A stretch of DNA of 64,000 bases from Nannobrachium achirus (Eukaryota; Chordata; Actinopteri; Myctophiformes; Myctophidae), in contig OY997653.1 in NCBI GenBank assembly GCA_963921795.1, positions 646,501-710,500 of the forward strand, read 5' to 3'. The notes under the pieces are model-generated. The model had not been told where the DNA came from. It searched no databases and saw only the letters and a program-made list of their open reading frames with translations. Shown here in pieces: positions 1-9,743 of this stretch (its first letter is position 1; each line of letters starts with the position of its first letter). A program made the position numbers and the translations under genes.

Positions 1-1795
1 CTGTTTCAGGTACAGCAATGAAACCTGTATAAACTTATGCGTCTCCTCATGCCGAACAACTTTTACGCTCTGACTTTTGACCTCTGACCTTTACCTCTCC
101 CACAATTTTAAATTATATGAAAAACAGTAAAAATCTATCTCCTCCTGGGATTTTCGCGTAACGTGCGCGAAACTTTTTTTTACATGAACTTTGGACCAAC
201 ACGGTCATCGCACAGCGGCCGGATTTTCTTTAAAGCGAAACATTATTTTTTAATAATTCACTCAATGTTGCAGTTTTATGCAAATTATTCTTCTGCCTCT
301 AAATCATACATGCAAAGTGACACGTTCATGGCATTTGGCAAATATGTAGAGGGTTAGTCCAAATATCACTGAAAGCAATCTTACTCCAATTGGCCAAAGG
401 GGGGCGCTATACGAAGCGTTTGAAAACTCAAACTTTAAAGGGGCATAAGTCATGCCTCGTTTCGTTTGAAGACATGCAACTTGCTTACACGCGTGCCTTG
501 ACTCAAGCGGAAGACATCTGTGTCTTTGTTAAGTAAGCTCCGCCCTTAGATTTTCCGACATTTTGAGCAGTTTGTAAAACACTTAAACCCGCTTTTATTC
601 CGGAACTTTCGCGTCACGTGCACGGAACTTTTTTTACATGAACTTTGGACCAACACGGTCATCGCACAGCGGCCGGATTTTCTTTAAAGCGAAACATTAT
701 TTTTTAATAATTACCCGTATAATGCAGTTTCATGCAAATTATTCTTCTGCCTCTAAATCATACATGCAAAGTGACACGTTCATGGCAGTATGGCAGAGGA
801 CTATGCCAAACGGCTAAAACGCGAAGCTCGCAACAATCGGCCAAAGGGTGGCGCTGTAGGAAGCCTTCGAAAGTGCAAACTTTGAACTGGTGTAGCTCAT
901 GCCCTGTTTCAGGTACAGCAATGAAACCTGTATACACGTATGCGTCTCCTCATGCCGAACAACTTTTACGCTCTGACTTTTGACCTCTGACCTTTACCTC
1001 TCCCACAATTTTGAATTATATGAAAAACAGTCAAAATCTATCTCCTCCTGGGATTTTCGCCTAACGTGCGCGAAACTTTTTTTACATGAACTTTGGACCA
1101 ACACGGTCATCGCACAGCGGCCGGATTTTCTTTAAAGCAAAACATTATTTTTTAATAATTCACTCAATGTTGCAGTTTTATGCAAATTATTCTTCTGCCT
1201 CTAAATCATACATGCAAAGTGACACGTTCATGGCATTTGGCAAATATGTAGAGGGTTAGTCCAAATATCACTGAAAGCAATCTTACTCCAATTGGCCAAA
1301 GGGGGGCGTTATACGAAGCGTTTGAAAACTCAAACTTTAAAGGGGCATAAGTCATGCCTCGTTTCGTTTGAAGACATGCAACTTGCTTACACGCGTGCCT
1401 TGACTCAAGCGGAAGACATCTGTGTCTTTGTTAAGTAAGCTCCGCCCTTAGATTTTCCGCAATTTTGAGCAGTTTGTAAAACACTTAAACCCGCTTTTAT
1501 TCCGGAACTTTCGCGTCACGTGCACGGAACTTTTTTTACATGAACTTTGGACCAATATCTAAAGATCTGTCAGATCGTTTTTTTTTTTTTTTTATTGAAA
1601 CATGCTTTTTTAATAATTCAATCAACATTGCAAGTCTTATGCAAAGTATTCTTCTGCCTCTAAAACATACATGCAAAGTAAAATTTCATGATGAACTACT
1701 ATAGAGGGTTAGTCCAAATATCACTGAAACCAATCTTACCCCAATTGGCCAAAGGGGGGCGCTATATCATTTTGAAAGAAGGCGTCAAGTTAATT
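1..1795 (+). repeat. Family A tandem monomers, block 1
   Basis: Divergent head-to-tail monomers of about 450 bp. The shared phrase acatgaactttggaccaa recurs near 182, 637, 1085 and 1538, spaced 448-455 bp. Two or three monomer subtypes alternate: one continues with gtatggcagaggac, one with tttggcaaatatgtagag, one with a gatgaactac variant. Most carry the octamer ATGCAAAT (278-285, 732-739, 1180-1187). The last monomer degenerates into a T-rich tract at 1579-1594. Frames at 163-357 and 732-983 lie in the repeat and recur wherever it does, so I do not treat them as genes. Confidence 0.9.
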
Positions 1796-1851
1796 ACATG
1801 AAACTTTTTCTTTTTTCTTTTCTTTTTTTTTAAATGACAGGTCCATTATGT

Positions 1852-2155
1852 GTGACTGCCGTAGTGTAGTGGTCAGTGCCTGTGCCTGATATTCGGATGG
1901 TTGTGAGTTCGAACCCCATGTTGGGTACAGTTGATGTTAACATCCTGGATGCCCATGGCATGTGCATATGTGAAACTCTTTAATGTTGACACGTCTGATC
2001 TAACGTTCATGTTTAAAATGAGCCCTTCTCTACCGGCCGTTTTGAGTAAAAGAAAATATGATCACTCGAAAATGTCAGAAATACTCAGATTACATTTACT
2101 CAGATTGATTTCATCCCAAGCCTCCAAAATATAAAAAAGAAATCAATAAAATCAA
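1852..2155 (+). mobile_element. tRNA-derived SINE, type a, copy 1
   Basis: The pol III A box TAGTGTAGTGG lies at 1862-1872 and the B box GTTCGAACC at 1907-1915, both fitting the consensus and correctly spaced for a tRNA-derived head. The head is followed by a body (gttgatgttaacatcctgg...) and an A-rich 3' part with ataaaaaagaaatcaataaaatc. No family name is certain. The 3' boundary is approximate. A frame at 1931-2134 lies inside it and is not a gene. Confidence 0.65.
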
Positions 2156-2195
2156 GGCACTCAGCCTACTAAACAAACATGGTTAACACATCCTG

Positions 2196-2330
2196 TGGCT
2201 GCCTAGTGTAGTGGTCAGGGCACATGCCTTACATGCAGAAGCTCGTTGGATCGAATCCCACCTGGGGCTTGTATAAGCATAAAACCATGACATAAATTCT
2301 GAAACCTGAAACAAGCATTATAATACAAAC
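2196..2330 (+). mobile_element. tRNA-derived SINE head, type b, copy 1
   Basis: A box TAGTGTAGTGG at 2204-2214 and B box GATCGAATC at 2249-2257 mark a second tRNA-like head, different from type a downstream of the A box. Only a short body is recognisable before the type c head begins. The end is approximate. Confidence 0.6.
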
Positions 2331-2381
2331 TGTCATGTCTACACCTATGTTGTGATTTCCAAGGATTGCAATGATACCATG

Positions 2382-2570
2382 TACCAGCTCAGTGGTCTAG
2401 TGGTTTGAGTGTCTGCCCTGAGACTGGGAGATCTGGGTTCAAACCCGGGTTGCGTCATACCAAAGATTCTAAAAAATCGGACCCAGTTCCTCCCTGCTTG
2501 AAACTCAACATCTAGGGTTGGATTGGGGGTAACTCCCTGCGACATACTAGTGTCATGTCCAGGGGGTGTA
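2382..2570 (+). mobile_element. tRNA-derived SINE, type c, copy 1
   Basis: A box TGGTCTAGTGG at 2393-2403 and B box GTTCAAACC at 2437-2445, followed by gtcataccaaagattc and a body with cctccctgcttg...agggttgga. From memory, this body resembles a SINE family common in cyprinid-type fishes, but I cannot confirm the name. Confidence 0.65.
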
Positions 2571-2864
2571 CTTGTACAACAAGTTACTTTGCGCTACAGA
2601 AACGGCGATTCATAGCCTGGCCGATTCATATGGTCTTCATAGCTCAGCAAGGCTTACTATGTACATCATCAAACTGTCCAGGTGCATAGTATCACAGTTT
2701 TTTTTTTTTTTATGTCTGTTGCATATAGGCCTACAGTCTTTTGCATACATGTTGTGTAGAGGCCAATTTGTGATTTTACCTATAACCACCGATTAGTGTA
2801 AAACTTTGTATGCATGAAACTTTTTCTTTTTTTTTCTTTTTTTTTAAATGACAGGTCCTTTATG

Positions 2865-3190
2865 CGTGACTACCGTAGTGTAGTGGTCAGTACCTGTGCC
2901 TGATATACGGATGGTTGTGAGCTCAAACCCCACGTCGGGTTGAGTTGATGTTAACATCCTGGATGCCCATGGCATGTGCGTATGTCAAACTCTTTAATGT
3001 TGACACGTCTGATCTAACTCCAGATCACGTTCATGTTTAAAATGAGCCCTTCTCTACCAGCCGTTTTTTTTCTGTTCTGAGTAAAAGAAAATATGATCAC
3101 TCGAAAATGTCAGAAATACATACAATAGATTACATTTACTCAGATTGATTTCACCCCAAGCCTCCAAAATATAAAAAAGAAATCAATAAA
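2865..3190 (+). mobile_element. tRNA-derived SINE, type a, copy 2
   Basis: A box TAGTGTAGTGG at 2876-2886. B box GCTCAAACC at 2921-2929 is one base off the copy 1 sequence and slightly off consensus. The body matches copy 1 and has an extra segment near 3018-3028 plus a T-rich insertion near 3065. Confidence 0.6.
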
Positions 3191-3249
3191 ATCAAGGCAC
3201 TCAGCCTACATAGAACTTTTTTTTTAAACAAACATGGCAAACAGATTCT

Positions 3250-3350
3250 GTGGCTGCATAGTGTATTGGTCAGGGCATATGCCTTTCATGCAGAAGGTCG
3301 TTGGATCGAATCCCGCCTGGGGTTTATATAAGCGTAAAACCATGATATTT
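3250..3350 (+). mobile_element. tRNA-derived SINE head, type b, copy 2
   Basis: A box TAGTGTATTGG at 3259-3269 (one change from copy 1) and intact B box GATCGAATC at 3304-3312. Confidence 0.55.
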
Positions 3351-3555
3351 GGTACACTTCACAGTTTGGTTCCTTGAACAATGTCTGATATGGAGCCTTC
3401 CTAAAAATGTCCCCCAACCCCCCTTGATGTGTATTTTAATATCCGCCATTACTAAATAATGTATTTTGCATCATAAATCCTGAAACAAGCATTATAATAC
3501 AAACTGTCATGTCTACACCTATGTTGTGATTTCCAAGGATTGCAACGATATCATG

Positions 3556-3760
3556 TACCAGCTCAGTGGCCTAGTGGTTTGAGTGTCTGCCCTGAGACTG
3601 GGAGATCCAGGTTCAAGCCCCGGTCGTGTCATACCAAAGATTCAAAAAAATGTTACCCAGTGCCTCCCTGCTTGAAACTCAGAATCAGGGGTTGGAATGG
3701 GGTAAACTACCTGTGACATGCTAGCGTCATGTCCAGGGGGTGTACTTGTACATCAAGTTG
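3556..3760 (+). mobile_element. tRNA-derived SINE, type c, copy 2
   Basis: A box TGGCCTAGTGG at 3567-3577 and B box GTTCAAGCC at 3611-3619, followed by gtcataccaaagattc and the cctccctgcttg body as in the copy at 2382. Confidence 0.6.
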
Positions 3761-3855
3761 CCTTACGCTACAGAAACAGGAGATAGGCTCCTGCCCTATG
3801 AGATTCATAGCCGTGCCGATTCATATGATCTTCATAGCTCAGCAAGGCTTACTAG

Positions 3856-4542
3856 GTTCAGGTTCAGGTTTATTAGTCAAATGCATATCCATACAGGTAT
3901 AGACATACAATGAAATGCTTGTGCCAGGAGCACTCTCAGCCTTATTACACACAAAAAAACAAGACAACAACAGGTCACCCAGGACAACAACAAAACAACC
4001 ATACAGTGTAACAGTGTACAGTATAAAAACTGCGTATATTGCACATGACTACCTACGTCTCGCTTCCATCTCTTCGTTAAGCAACCTGATTGCTTGAGCA
4101 TAAAAACTATTACTGAAACGGCTGGTGTGAGATTTGATGCTCTGGTAACGTTTTTTGGATGGGAGGAGATAGAACAGGGAATGGGCGGGATGACAGCTGT
4201 CCTTTAAGATGTTCTCTGTCTTTTTCTTACAGCGTGTGTTATAGATTGTGTGTAGCTGTGGTAATTCTGTGCCAATGATTTTGGCAGCTCTCTTCACAAT
4301 TCTCTGTAACTGTGTACTGTCTTGAACAGTCACGTTACCAAACCACACTGTGATGCATCCTGTCAAAACACTTTCTATGGTACAGCGATAGAAATTAACA
4401 AGAGCCTTGGTGCTCAGGCCAAATCTCCTGAGGCGCCTCAGAAAGTACAATCGCTGCTGTGCTTTCATAAGGATACCTTCGCTGTTTTGAGACCATGTGA
4501 GTGAGTTTGTTATGTGAACACCCAGGAATTTGAAACTGAAAA
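3856..4542 (-). mobile_element. 5'-truncated L2-type LINE fragment
   Basis: On the minus strand the insert encodes the end of a reverse transcriptase (see 4049-4542), then a short 3' untranslated region. It ends in about three repeats of a CCTGAA-type hexamer, seen on the plus strand as ggttcaggttcagg at 3857. A short tandem-repeat 3' end is typical of L2-type LINEs. The fragment is absent from the sister block at 1797-2812, so it inserted after that duplication or was lost from copy 1. No clear target duplication is visible. Confidence 0.75.
4049..4542 (-). pseudogene. LINE reverse transcriptase C-terminal remnant
   Basis: An open frame of about 165 codons on the minus strand ends at a stop at 4049. 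It starts in a stretch resembling FKFLGVHIT...LTW (near 4540), continues through KAQQRLYFLRRLRRFGLS and SVLTGCITVWFGN, and then has a C-terminal stretch around HPAHSLFYLLPS and the RY-SIKS motif. This order is characteristic of the region after the RT palm/thumb in L2/CR1-like LINEs, where the full protein is close to 1000 residues. The catalytic FADD-type motif and endonuclease are missing, so the fragment cannot mobilise itself. The remaining frame is intact, which suggests a fairly recent 5'-truncated insertion. Confidence 0.8.
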
Positions 4543-4689
4543 TATGTACAGTACATAATCAAACTGTCCAGGTGTAACAGTTTTTTATGTCTGTTGCATA
4601 TAGGCCTACAGTCTTTTGCATACATGTTGTGTAGAGGCCAATTTGTGCTTTGACCTATAACCACCGATTAGTTTAAAACTTTGTATGCA

Positions 4690-5345
4690 CACTTCCCAGA
4701 GGCCAAGGAAAAACCTGTGCCCTGCATTTTTCACATCTGCCATTTATAGCGCCACCAGAAGGCCAACTTACAGTATGTAAAACACATTCTTCGATATTAC
4801 TCCTTCAGATTTTATCCGAAAATCACACAAATCAGTACACAGTATCTCTACAGTGATGTAATCATGACGGATTTGTCAGATATAATATTCTATCTAATTG
4901 GCTAACATTGAATTCCAAGGTTTGCAGGATTGCTCCTTTTTGAACAAAATGTCTCAAACGCAGCCTGCTATGTGTGTGAGATTTTGCACACACATTCCCA
5001 CTAGGCCAAGGAACAGATGCCACCCTTCTCACATTGGCCTGTTATAGCGCCACCAGCGGGTCAATTTTTGCCAAACACATTTTTGGAACAAAATGCTTCA
5101 AATCCCGCATGCAGCGTCCGATTGCCGTGAAAGGCCCAAGAACACGTGGCACCCTTTTCACTTTGGCCTATTATAGAGTCACCGCTAGGCCAAAAAAAAC
5201 CTACCTGACCTGCCGGAGTCCTGTTCGGAAGAACACTGCTTCCAGTTTTTCTTTGATTTGTTCTTTGCTTTCCCTTGATGCTTTTTTGCTTTCCTGCTTT
5301 TTCTGCCTTGGCCACTTTATCGCTGCTTGCAGCTATATTTATTAT
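4690..5345 (+). repeat. Tail repeat T (gcgccaccag type), copy 1
   Basis: Contains two diverged sub-repeats built around tatagcgccaccag (about 4745 and 5043), followed by gtcaatttttgcc, acaaaatgcttcaaatcccgcatgcagc and ggcctattatag. It ends in the 10-base-stem hairpin GCTGCTTGCAGC and (ATT)n, the same ending as the copies at 39240, 44365, 49260, 54560 and 63060. Frames at 5034-5441 (+) and 5061-5315 (-) are repeat-derived. Confidence 0.85.
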
Positions 5346-6760
5346 TATTATTCTTCCGCCACTTTTGCTCTAGCGGCTAGACCGTGCAGTCGCTTTTTAC
5401 GAAACTCGGCGGTATGGCAGAGGACTATGCCAAACGGCTAAAACGCGAAGCTCGCAACAATCGGCCAATTGGTGGCGCTGTAGGAAGCCTTGGAAAGTGC
5501 AAACTTTGAACTGGTGTAGCTCATGCCCTGTTTCAGGTACAGCAATGAAACCTGTATACACTTATGCGTCTCCTCATGCGGAACAACTTTTACGCTCTGA
5601 CTTTTGACCTCTGACCTTTACCTCTCCCACAATTTTGAATTATATGAAAAACAGTAAAAATGTATCTCCTCCTGGGATTTTCGCGTAACGTGCGCGAAAC
5701 TTTTTTTACATGAACTTTGGACCAATACGGTCTGAAAACTTAGCCGGATTTTCTTTAAAGCGAAACATTATTTTTTAATAATTAACCGTATAATGCAGTT
5801 TCATGCAAATTATTCTTCTGCCTCTAAATCATACATGCAAAGTGACACGTTCATGGCAGTATGGCAGAGGACTATGCCAAACGGCTAAAACGCGAAGCTC
5901 GCAACAATCGGCCAAAGGGTGGCGCTGTAGGAAGCCTTCGAAAGTGCAAACTTTGAACTGGTGTAGCTCATGCCCTGTTTCAGGTACAGCAATGAAACCT
6001 GTATACACGTATGCGTCTCCTCATGCCGAACAACTTTTACGCTCTGACTTTTGACCTCTGACCTTTACCTCTCCCACAATTTTGAATTATATGAAAAACA
6101 GTCAAAATCTATCTCCTCCTGGGATTTTCGCGTAACGTGCGCAAAACTTTTTTTACATGAACTTTGGACCAACACGGTCATCGCACAGCGGCCGGATTTT
6201 CTTTAAAGCGAAACATTATTTTTTAATAATTCACTCAATGTTGCAGTTTTATGCAAATTATTCTTCTGCCTCTAAATCATACATGCAAAGTGACACGTTC
6301 ATGGCATTTGGCAAATATGTCGAGGGTTAGTCCAAATATCACTGAAAGCAATCTTACTCCAATTGGCCAAAGGGGGGCGCTATACGAAGCGTTTGAAAAC
6401 TCAAACTTTAAAGGGGCATAAGTCATGCCTCGTTTTGTTTGAAGACATGCAACTTGCTTACACGCGTGCCTTGACTCAAGCTGAAGACATCTGTGGCTTT
6501 GTTAAGTAAGCTCCGCCCTTCGATTTTCCGCCTTTTGGAGCAGTTCGTAAAACACTTAAACCATCTTTTATTCCGGAACTTTCGCGTCACGTGCACAGAA
6601 CTTTTTTTACATGAACTTTGGACCAATATCTAAAGATCTGTCAGATCGGATTTTTTAAAAATTGAAACATGCTTTTTTAATAATTCTATCAACATTGCAA
6701 GTTTTATGCAAATTATTCTTCTGCTTCTAAAACAAACATTTAAAGTAATATTTTCTCACT
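5346..6760 (+). repeat. Family A tandem monomers, block 2
   Basis: Begins cttccgccacttttgctctagcggctagaccgtgcag after the (ATT)n junction, then runs through subtype 1 monomers (frames at 5803-6054 repeat those at 732-983) and subtype 2 and 3 monomers. acatgaactttggaccaa occurs near 5709, 6157 and 6609. The last monomer fades into the sequence leading to the TATA unit. Confidence 0.9.
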
Positions 6761-6764
6761 GTGC

Positions 6765-6845
6765 AGAGCTGTGCATAGCTCACATGGTAAGGCCTTTGTC
6801 TATCATTCCAGAAGTCCCCTGTTCAAGCCTTACCTCATGCATTTA
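6765..6845 (+). other. tRNA-like fragment upstream of the TATA unit
   Basis: The stretch tagctcacatggtaaggc...ctgttcaagccttac resembles a tRNA-derived head. The B box GTTCAAGCC fits consensus. The A-box-like TAGCTCACATGG deviates at the A/R positions. It may be a decayed SINE head. Confidence 0.35.
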
Positions 6846-6937
6846 AAATACATTTTACAACATTTTGCCGTGAAAACCCTGGTACTGCAACTGAACATGG
6901 CAACCCGACCAAACATGGCAACCTTCTTAAGCAAGGG

Positions 6938-6945
6938 TATAAATA
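6938..6945 (+). promoter_or_regulatory. TATA box of truncated lncRNA-like unit
   Basis: TATAAATA stands about 30 bp upstream of the predicted start of exon 1 (about 6970). The same relative position holds a TATAAA in the paralogues at 42217, 52418, 56986 and 60915. Confidence 0.55.
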
Positions 6946-6969
6946 GTGGTTGAGTTGAGGCCACTCCCC

Positions 6970-7655
6970 CCCTCTCAGATTGTTTGAAGCCGCATGGTGC
7001 TGGTGGTTGCTGCTACTCACTGCTACATTATGCAGCAGCTGCAGGTCTGTACACTGTTCATTATTCCAACAACTATTCCAATTTCTAACAGTTTCATTCA
7101 TTATACTTACCCATACTATAATTTGTCTTTTAGATTTACCTCACCTGAACATACCTACCTGATCCACTCGATACACTGGCTGTGTATGATGGAGGAACAA
7201 TGTGTCACTTGGTAAGCTGACCATGTGCTCTGAAATGTTATGTTGTTTTTGGTTTTGGTATCTAAATGTTAAACGATTTCTTTTGGAATGTAATGCTTGT
7301 ATGTTAGCTGCAACGTTGATTATTGAATTGATGTATTTTGAGTTTAATGCCAATGCCTAGTTGGGGAGATTAATGGAATTATTTTGTTTCAAGCCTGTAG
7401 TGCAGCAGATTATTTGAATTTGTTGTTTTTCTATTCATTTGGCCTTTTTCTTTGATCCAGGCCAGGTTTATTGCCTAGAACTGAATCTGAAAGATGGCGA
7501 GCCTGCAGAAAGACTGACACAATCCTGTCTGACCTATGGTTATGGGTAGGAAAAAGCAGCCGCAGTGACACTCATTCCTAGTTTGATTTGATTTTGAAGT
7601 AATGACTTTGAGTTTCTTTATAAAGTAATGATGTTTGAGTGCATTCATTTATTCG
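6970..7655 (+). ncRNA. Truncated spliced lncRNA-like unit (exons 1-3)
   Basis: Predicted exons: about 6970-7044 (donor GTCTGT), 7134-7211 (acceptor tttgtcttttag, donor GTAAGC) and 7461-7545 (acceptor tttgatccag, donor GTAGGA). Exons and introns align with the complete five-exon copy at 57016-58030, including conserved intron sequence. Downstream of exon 3 the match ends at gtgcattcatttattc (about 7654), where the satellite array begins, so exons 4-5 and the polyadenylation signal are missing here. An ATG in exon 2 (7189) opens a frame that stays in phase into exon 3. No protein family is recognised. Transcription is inferred, not shown. Confidence 0.45.
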
Positions 7656-8427
7656 TTTATTACGGCTGTTACTCATCAACCGTTTATCGTACAGAGTTGT
7701 GGCTGGTATCATATGACTTGATTAAGAGTCCTTAACCTTAATTGACGCTTCCTTCGCCAAACAGGAAGTGCCCTTCACCAAACAGGAAGTGCCTCTATAA
7801 CTCATGAACCGTTTGTCGTAGACTCGCGGCTGGTGTCATACATTTTTTTTTCTCAAATTTTTTTTCTCAATTTTTTTTTTTCTCAAAATTTTTTTTTCTC
7901 AATTTTTTTTTCTCAAAAATTTTTTTTTCTCAAAATTTTTTTTTCTCAAATTTTTTTTTCTCAAATTTTTTTTTCTCAAATTTTTTTTTCTCAAATTTTT
8001 TTTTCTCAAAAATTTTTTTTTCTCAATTTTTTTTTCTCAAATTTTCTTTTCTCAAATTTTTTTTTCTCCCTTTTTTTTCTCAATTATTTTTTTTCTCAAA
8101 AAATTTTTTTCTCAAATTTTTTTTTTCTCAAATTTTTTTTTCTCAAAAAAATTTTTTTTCTCAAAAAATTTTTTTTTCTCAAATTTTTTTTTCTCAATCT
8201 TTTTTTCTCAATTTTTTTTCTCAAAAATGTTTTTTCTCAAATTTTTTTTTTTGAGAAAAACGTTAAACTATCGTTAAAGTGCGACCCGTGATAACGGCCA
8301 AAAATGCGCCAAAATGCCACTAATTAGTCGAAATGGCTGACTTCCTGTTTGGTTTCTGATTGGCTGCTGGCCTTGTGACGTGGGAAGAGCTCCGAGGGCC
8401 CGGTCATTGCTGCTTGCAGCTTTAATT
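7656..8427 (+). repeat. Satellite unit 0 (5'-truncated)
   Basis: The first array member begins mid-unit at cggctgttactcatcaacc, directly after lncRNA intron sequence. It has a T-rich VNTR at 7842-8252, the right inverted arm and the standard 3' end. The header, body and left arm are missing. Confidence 0.9.
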
Positions 8428-9743
8428 AGGGCCCGAGCACACACAGTGTGAGGACCCTATTGTAATTGCAAAGATTATTATTATTAGGGCCCGAGCACAC
8501 ACAGTGTGAGGACCCTATTGTAATTGCAAAGATTATTATTATTATTATTATTATTATTCTTCCCCCTAAAGAATCGCGTTTTTGAGGCGCAAAACGTACT
8601 CCAAAAGTTGCGCAACTTTGCAAGCACATCACAAGTGGCGAAAAATTACGTATTTAAAAAAAAAAAAAAGTGGGCGGGGCCTAATTGCGCAACAGCGCCC
8701 CCTACAAAATTTCAACGCAACAGCCCCACTAGACGGTTTCACCCACAAGTACAAAAATCGGTACACATCTGTATTGTGTCCGGACTCACAAAAAAGTCTC
8801 TCGGCGCCACGTCCGAAACCAAACAGGAAGTCAGCCATTTTGACTAATTAGTGGCGTTTTGGTGTATTTTTGGACGTTTTCATGTGTCGCACTTTAACGA
8901 ACTCCTCCTAGGGGGTTAATCGGATCAACTTCAAGTTCGCTCGGCATACTCAAGACACCTTAACGATGAAAAGTTGTGCGAATCGTGAGTTTTCGTAAAA
9001 CGGCGTGCCCGTGGCGTAGCGTCAAACTTCCTTCACCAAACAGGAAGTGCCCCCTCTTCTGATTGGTCCATACTTCATTGTTCCTTTTTTTGGCTGTTAC
9101 TCATCAACCGTTTATCGTACAGAGTTGTGGCTGGTATCATATGACTTGATTAAGAGTCCTTAACCTTAATTGACGCTTCCTCCGCCAAACAGGAAGTGCC
9201 CTTCACCAAACAGGAAGTGCCTCTATAACTCATGAACCGTTTGTCGTACAGACTCGCGGCTGGTGTCATAACATTTTTTTTTCTCAACATTTTTTTTCTC
9301 AATTTTTTTTCTCAAAATTTTTTTTTCTCAAATTTTTTTTTCTCAAATTTTTTTTTCTCAAATTTTTTTTTCTCAATTTTTTTTTTCTTAATTTTTTTTT
9401 CCTCAAAATTTTTTTTCTCAAATTTTTTTTTTTCTCAAATTTTTTTTCTCAAATTTTTTTTTTCTCAAATTTTTTTTTCTCAATTTTTTTTTCTCAAAAC
9501 ATTTTTTTCTCAACATTTTTTTTTCTTAAATTTTTTTTTCTCAATTTTTTTTTCTCAAATTTTTTTTTGAGAAAAACGTTAAACTATCGTTAAAGTGCGA
9601 CCCGTGATAGCGGCCAAAAATGTGCCAAAACGCCACTAATTAGTCGAAATGGCTGACTTCCTGTTTGGTTTCTGATTGGCTGCTGGCCTTGTGACGTGGG
9701 AAGAGCTCCGAGGGCCCGTCCATTGCTGCTTGCAGCTTTAATT
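8428..9743 (+). repeat. Satellite unit 1
   Basis: The 59-bp header is present twice (8428 and 8487). Left arm 8815-8900, T9CTCAAA VNTR 9273-9569, right arm 9587-9672. By eye the two 86-bp arms are inverted complements with about 9 mismatches. Confidence 0.93.

Larger units (their letters stand above)
1797..2812 (+). repeat. SINE-rich block, tandem copy 1
   Basis: First copy of a ~1-kb block that repeats at 2813-4688. Both copies open with aaactttttc plus a T/C-rich tract and taaatgacaggtcc, carry three tRNA-like heads in the same order, and end near accgattagtgtaaaactttgtatgca. The copies differ by scattered substitutions and indels, so this duplication looks older than those in the right half of the window. 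Confidence 0.8.
2813..4688 (+). repeat. SINE-rich block, tandem copy 2 (interrupted)
   Basis: Second copy of the block at 1797-2812, recognised by the same T/C-rich start, the same three tRNA-like heads and the same end. It is longer because of extra sequence around 3330-3475 and an L2-type LINE fragment at about 3856-4542. That fragment splits the segment that reads ggcttactatgtacatcatcaaactgtcc in copy 1. Confidence 0.8.

Noticed and set aside
732-983. 83-codon frame repeated in family A (also 5803, 36763, 45531)
   Set aside because: Part of a ~450-bp tandem monomer. Its antisense strand is also open, and variants break it in other blocks (for example 40406).
1852-2260. Functional tRNA genes
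   Set aside because: A and B boxes are present, but cloverleaf stems are poor and SINE bodies follow, so they are SINE heads.
7833-8291. Long F/S/L/K-rich frames over the T-rich VNTRs (also 9232-9570, 12110-12589, 19968-20423, 21157-21690, 24360-24833 and others)
   Set aside because: They are translations of T9CTCAAA repeats. Frame openness follows from the repeat, and the frames change with each copy.
8582-8851. 89-codon frame present in almost every satellite unit, and its 69-codon antisense partner
   Set aside because: The repetition reflects unit copying. It crosses the A-run, has no domain or promoter, and different units differ without a pattern of synonymous change.
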